From positions 7,000 to 15,343 of the forward strand of contig DCLG01000002.1 in NCBI GenBank assembly GCA_002320935.1: a DNA stretch of 8,344 nucleotides, given 5' to 3'. The translations under genes and the position numbers were made by a program. The notes beneath the pieces are model-generated. The model did not search any database, had not been told where the DNA came from, and worked only from the letters and a program-made list of their open reading frames with translations. Of the stretch, positions 7,004 through 8,344 are shown one piece after another; the first letter of the stretch is position 1; every line of letters starts with the position of its first letter. This DNA comes from Pedobacter sp. UBA1654 (GTDB taxonomy: Bacteria > Bacteroidota > Bacteroidia > Sphingobacteriales > Sphingobacteriaceae).

Positions 7004-7951
7004 ATGAAGGCAATTAAAGAAACAAACTTCCAGTTTCCAGGACAAACAAATTTTTACAAGGGTAAGGTAAGGGACGTCTACACTATTTCAAACCAATTTA
7101 TGGCGATGGTGGTCACGGATCGCATCTCTGCATTTGATGTGGTGCTACCCGAGGCTATTCCTTTCAAAGGACAAGTTCTGAATCAAATTGCAGCTAAGTT
7201 TTTAGAGGCGACTAAAGATATTGTGCCTAACTGGGTATTGGCAGTGCCGGATGAAATGGTTACTATCGGTCGTATTTGTGAACCATTTAAAGTTGAAATG
7301 GTGATCAGAGGGTATCTTGCAGGTCACGCATGGCGTGAATACAGCAGCGGTAAACGCAGCATTTGTGGCGTATCATTGCCGGATGGTTTAAAGGAAAATG
7401 ATAAACTCCCGGATCCTGTTATCACACCGACGACGAAAGCCGCTGTGGGACACGATGAGGACATCTCCCGCGAGGATATTCTAGCCCAGGGCATTGTGTC
7501 GTTTGAAGATTATGAACAACTGGAAGGATATACCCGTGCGCTTTATCAGCGTGGAACTGAGATTGCAGCATCCAGGGGGCTTATCCTCGTGGATACGAAA
7601 TATGAGTTTGGCAAAGTAGGCGATCAGATCTATTTGATCGACGAAATTCACACACCGGATTCTTCACGTTACTTCTATGCAGAAGGATATGAAGAAAGGC
7701 AGGAGAGCGGAACTGCACAGAAGCAACTCTCTAAGGAGTTTGTCAGAAAGTGGTTGATAGAAAATGATTTTCAAGGGAAAGACGGGCAGGTTGTTCCAGA
7801 TATGACACCAGAAATCATTGGCTCAATATCTGACCGTTACATTGAATTATATGAACAGATAACCGGTGATCAATTCGTTAAGAATGAAGCGCAAGACGTT
7901 CTCAGCAGAATAGAATCTAATATTCATGAATGTTTAAAGTCACTATCTTAA
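7004..7951 (+). CDS. purC: Phosphoribosylaminoimidazole-succinocarboxamide synthase (SAICAR synthetase)
   Basis: PurC joins CAIR and aspartate using ATP to give SAICAR in de novo purine synthesis. At 315 residues it is the longer form, nearer the yeast Ade1 type (about 306 aa) than E. coli PurC (237 aa). Markers in order are the nucleotide-binding YKGKVRDVY (18-26), [24 protein letters not shown] (37-60), the signature [16 protein letters not shown] (98-113), [12 protein letters not shown] (135-146), GHDEDIS (149-155) and the second signature [12 protein letters not shown] (192-203), followed by [14 protein letters not shown] (211-224). The ATG at 7004 gives the expected N-terminus. It follows phoH after 62 nt, in which I see no convincing promoter or terminator, and precedes the STAS gene by 27 nt, so an operon is likely. 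Confidence 0.97.
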   Translation: MKAIKETNFQFPGQTNFYKGKVRDVYTISNQFMAMVVTDRISAFDVVLPEAIPFKGQVLNQIAAKFLEATKDIVPNWVLAVPDEMVTIGRICEPFKVEMVIRGYLAGHAWREYSSGKRSICGVSLPDGLKENDKLPDPVITPTTKAAVGHDEDISREDILAQGIVSFEDYEQLEGYTRALYQRGTEIAASRGLILVDTKYEFGKVGDQIYLIDEIHTPDSSRYFYAEGYEERQESGTAQKQLSKEFVRKWLIENDFQGKDGQVVPDMTPEIIGSISDRYIELYEQITGDQFVKNEAQDVLSRIESNIHECLKSLS

Positions 7952-7978
7952 CGCTAACATCACCTAAAAAAAGAAAGA

Positions 7979-8344
7979 ATGGCATTAATTGTTGATAAAC
8001 ACGAAAAGTACGTTGTTGTTAAGCTGAATGAGGAAACTTTTACCAACGACAATGCACCACTATTAAAATCTGAATTTATACTCTTAAATTCTCAAGGGTA
8101 CCGCAATATCATCATGGACCTTTCTATGGTGCAGGATTGCGAAGATAGCCAGGACTTAAGCTGCTTGCTTGTTGGCGACCGTTTGTGTAGAAAGGCGAAT
8201 GGACATTTTCTGATCACCGGAGTGAATGACTCCTTGGAGAAGATCATTGAGATCTCTGGTCTGGATGAGTCACTGAATTTTGTTGCCAAACTTCGTGAAG
8301 CAGAAGATCTGATCTTCACGGAAGAAGTGGAAAAAGACCTTCTT
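7979..8344 (+). CDS. STAS-domain (anti-sigma factor antagonist-like) protein, 3'-truncated by window edge
   Basis: An open frame starts at the ATG at 7979 and runs 122 codons to the window end without a stop; it is preceded by a purine-rich stretch (AAGAAAGA). The pattern beta strand VVVKLNEETFT, NSQGYRNIIMDLSMV (37-51), DSQDLSCLLVGDRLCRKANGHFLITGVNDSLEKIIEISGLDESLNF (56-101) resembles STAS/SpoIIAA-type proteins, which usually bind anti-sigma or switch kinases in partner-switching pathways. Residues after about 102 look like an acidic tail (EDLIFTEEVEKD). In the family's DSSGL motif the second Ser is the phosphorylation site; here the motif reads DSQDL, with Gln58 at that place and Asp59 for the Gly, so regulation by phosphorylation there is not expected. 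It lies 27 nt after purC and is probably cotranscribed. Family call is moderate; function unknown. Confidence 0.75.
   Translation, partial: MALIVDKHEKYVVVKLNEETFTNDNAPLLKSEFILLNSQGYRNIIMDLSMVQDCEDSQDLSCLLVGDRLCRKANGHFLITGVNDSLEKIIEISGLDESLNFVAKLREAEDLIFTEEVEKDLL

Noticed and set aside
8092..8319. 75-codon minus-strand open frame at the window end
   Set aside because: Antisense to the STAS-like gene, whose sense translation shows a better protein pattern and continues from purC.
1..8344. Search for mobile elements, CRISPR arrays, RNA genes, toxin-antitoxin or defence genes
   Set aside because: No transposase, array-like repeats, tRNA cloverleaf or rRNA sequence seen; all sizeable frames are explained by the genes listed.

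Overview
The window looks like ordinary chromosomal housekeeping DNA from a member of the Bacteroidota, most likely a Sphingobacteriaceae (Pedobacter-like) bacterium. The evidence is protein family variants typical of that phylum: a long, about 315-residue PurC, a short PGDH directly behind SerC, and a divergent DUF62 protein. In addition, the starts have no clear Shine-Dalgarno sequences, and two promoters match the Bacteroidota pattern (TTTG, then TAnnTTT). Genus-level assignment is inference from protein flavour, not proven.

Layout, left to right. Bases 2-1603 (+) are the 3' three-quarters of pnp (polynucleotide phosphorylase), whose 5' end lies outside the window, followed by a strong intrinsic terminator. 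Bases 1697-2368 (+) are rpe (ribulose-phosphate 3-epimerase) with its own promoter. Bases 2429-4452 (+) are a serC-serA operon, two consecutive steps of serine biosynthesis, with a promoter in front of serC and 2 nt between the genes. A 17-bp hairpin at 4513-4550 terminates serA and, on the other strand, the two-gene minus-strand unit 5872-4530. That unit encodes a DUF62 (SAM hydroxide adenosyltransferase-like) protein and then an unrecognised exported coiled-coil protein with one membrane segment. From 5976 the plus strand resumes with phoH (TTG start), purC (SAICAR synthase) and the start of a small STAS-domain protein cut by the window end. The short spacings suggest purC and the STAS gene are cotranscribed, possibly with phoH.

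The genes serve central metabolism (pentose phosphate, serine, purine) and RNA decay (PNPase; PhoH is often linked to RNA metabolism). I see no mobile element, CRISPR array, tRNA, rRNA or defence island. No stretch longer than 300 bases lacks a gene; the largest gap (5873-5975) holds a perfect 17-bp inverted repeat.

I found no convincing new multi-gene system. The points most worth a second look are: (1) the inverted repeat between the divergent DUF62 and phoH genes, one arm of which ends on the DUF62 start codon; (2) a DUF62 protein that appears to lack two residues of the family's catalytic triad; (3) an uncharacterised coiled-coil membrane protein downstream of it; (4) a STAS protein with Gln at the usual phosphoserine position; and (5) a convergent terminator that encodes the last residues of a protein and has its stop codon in the loop.
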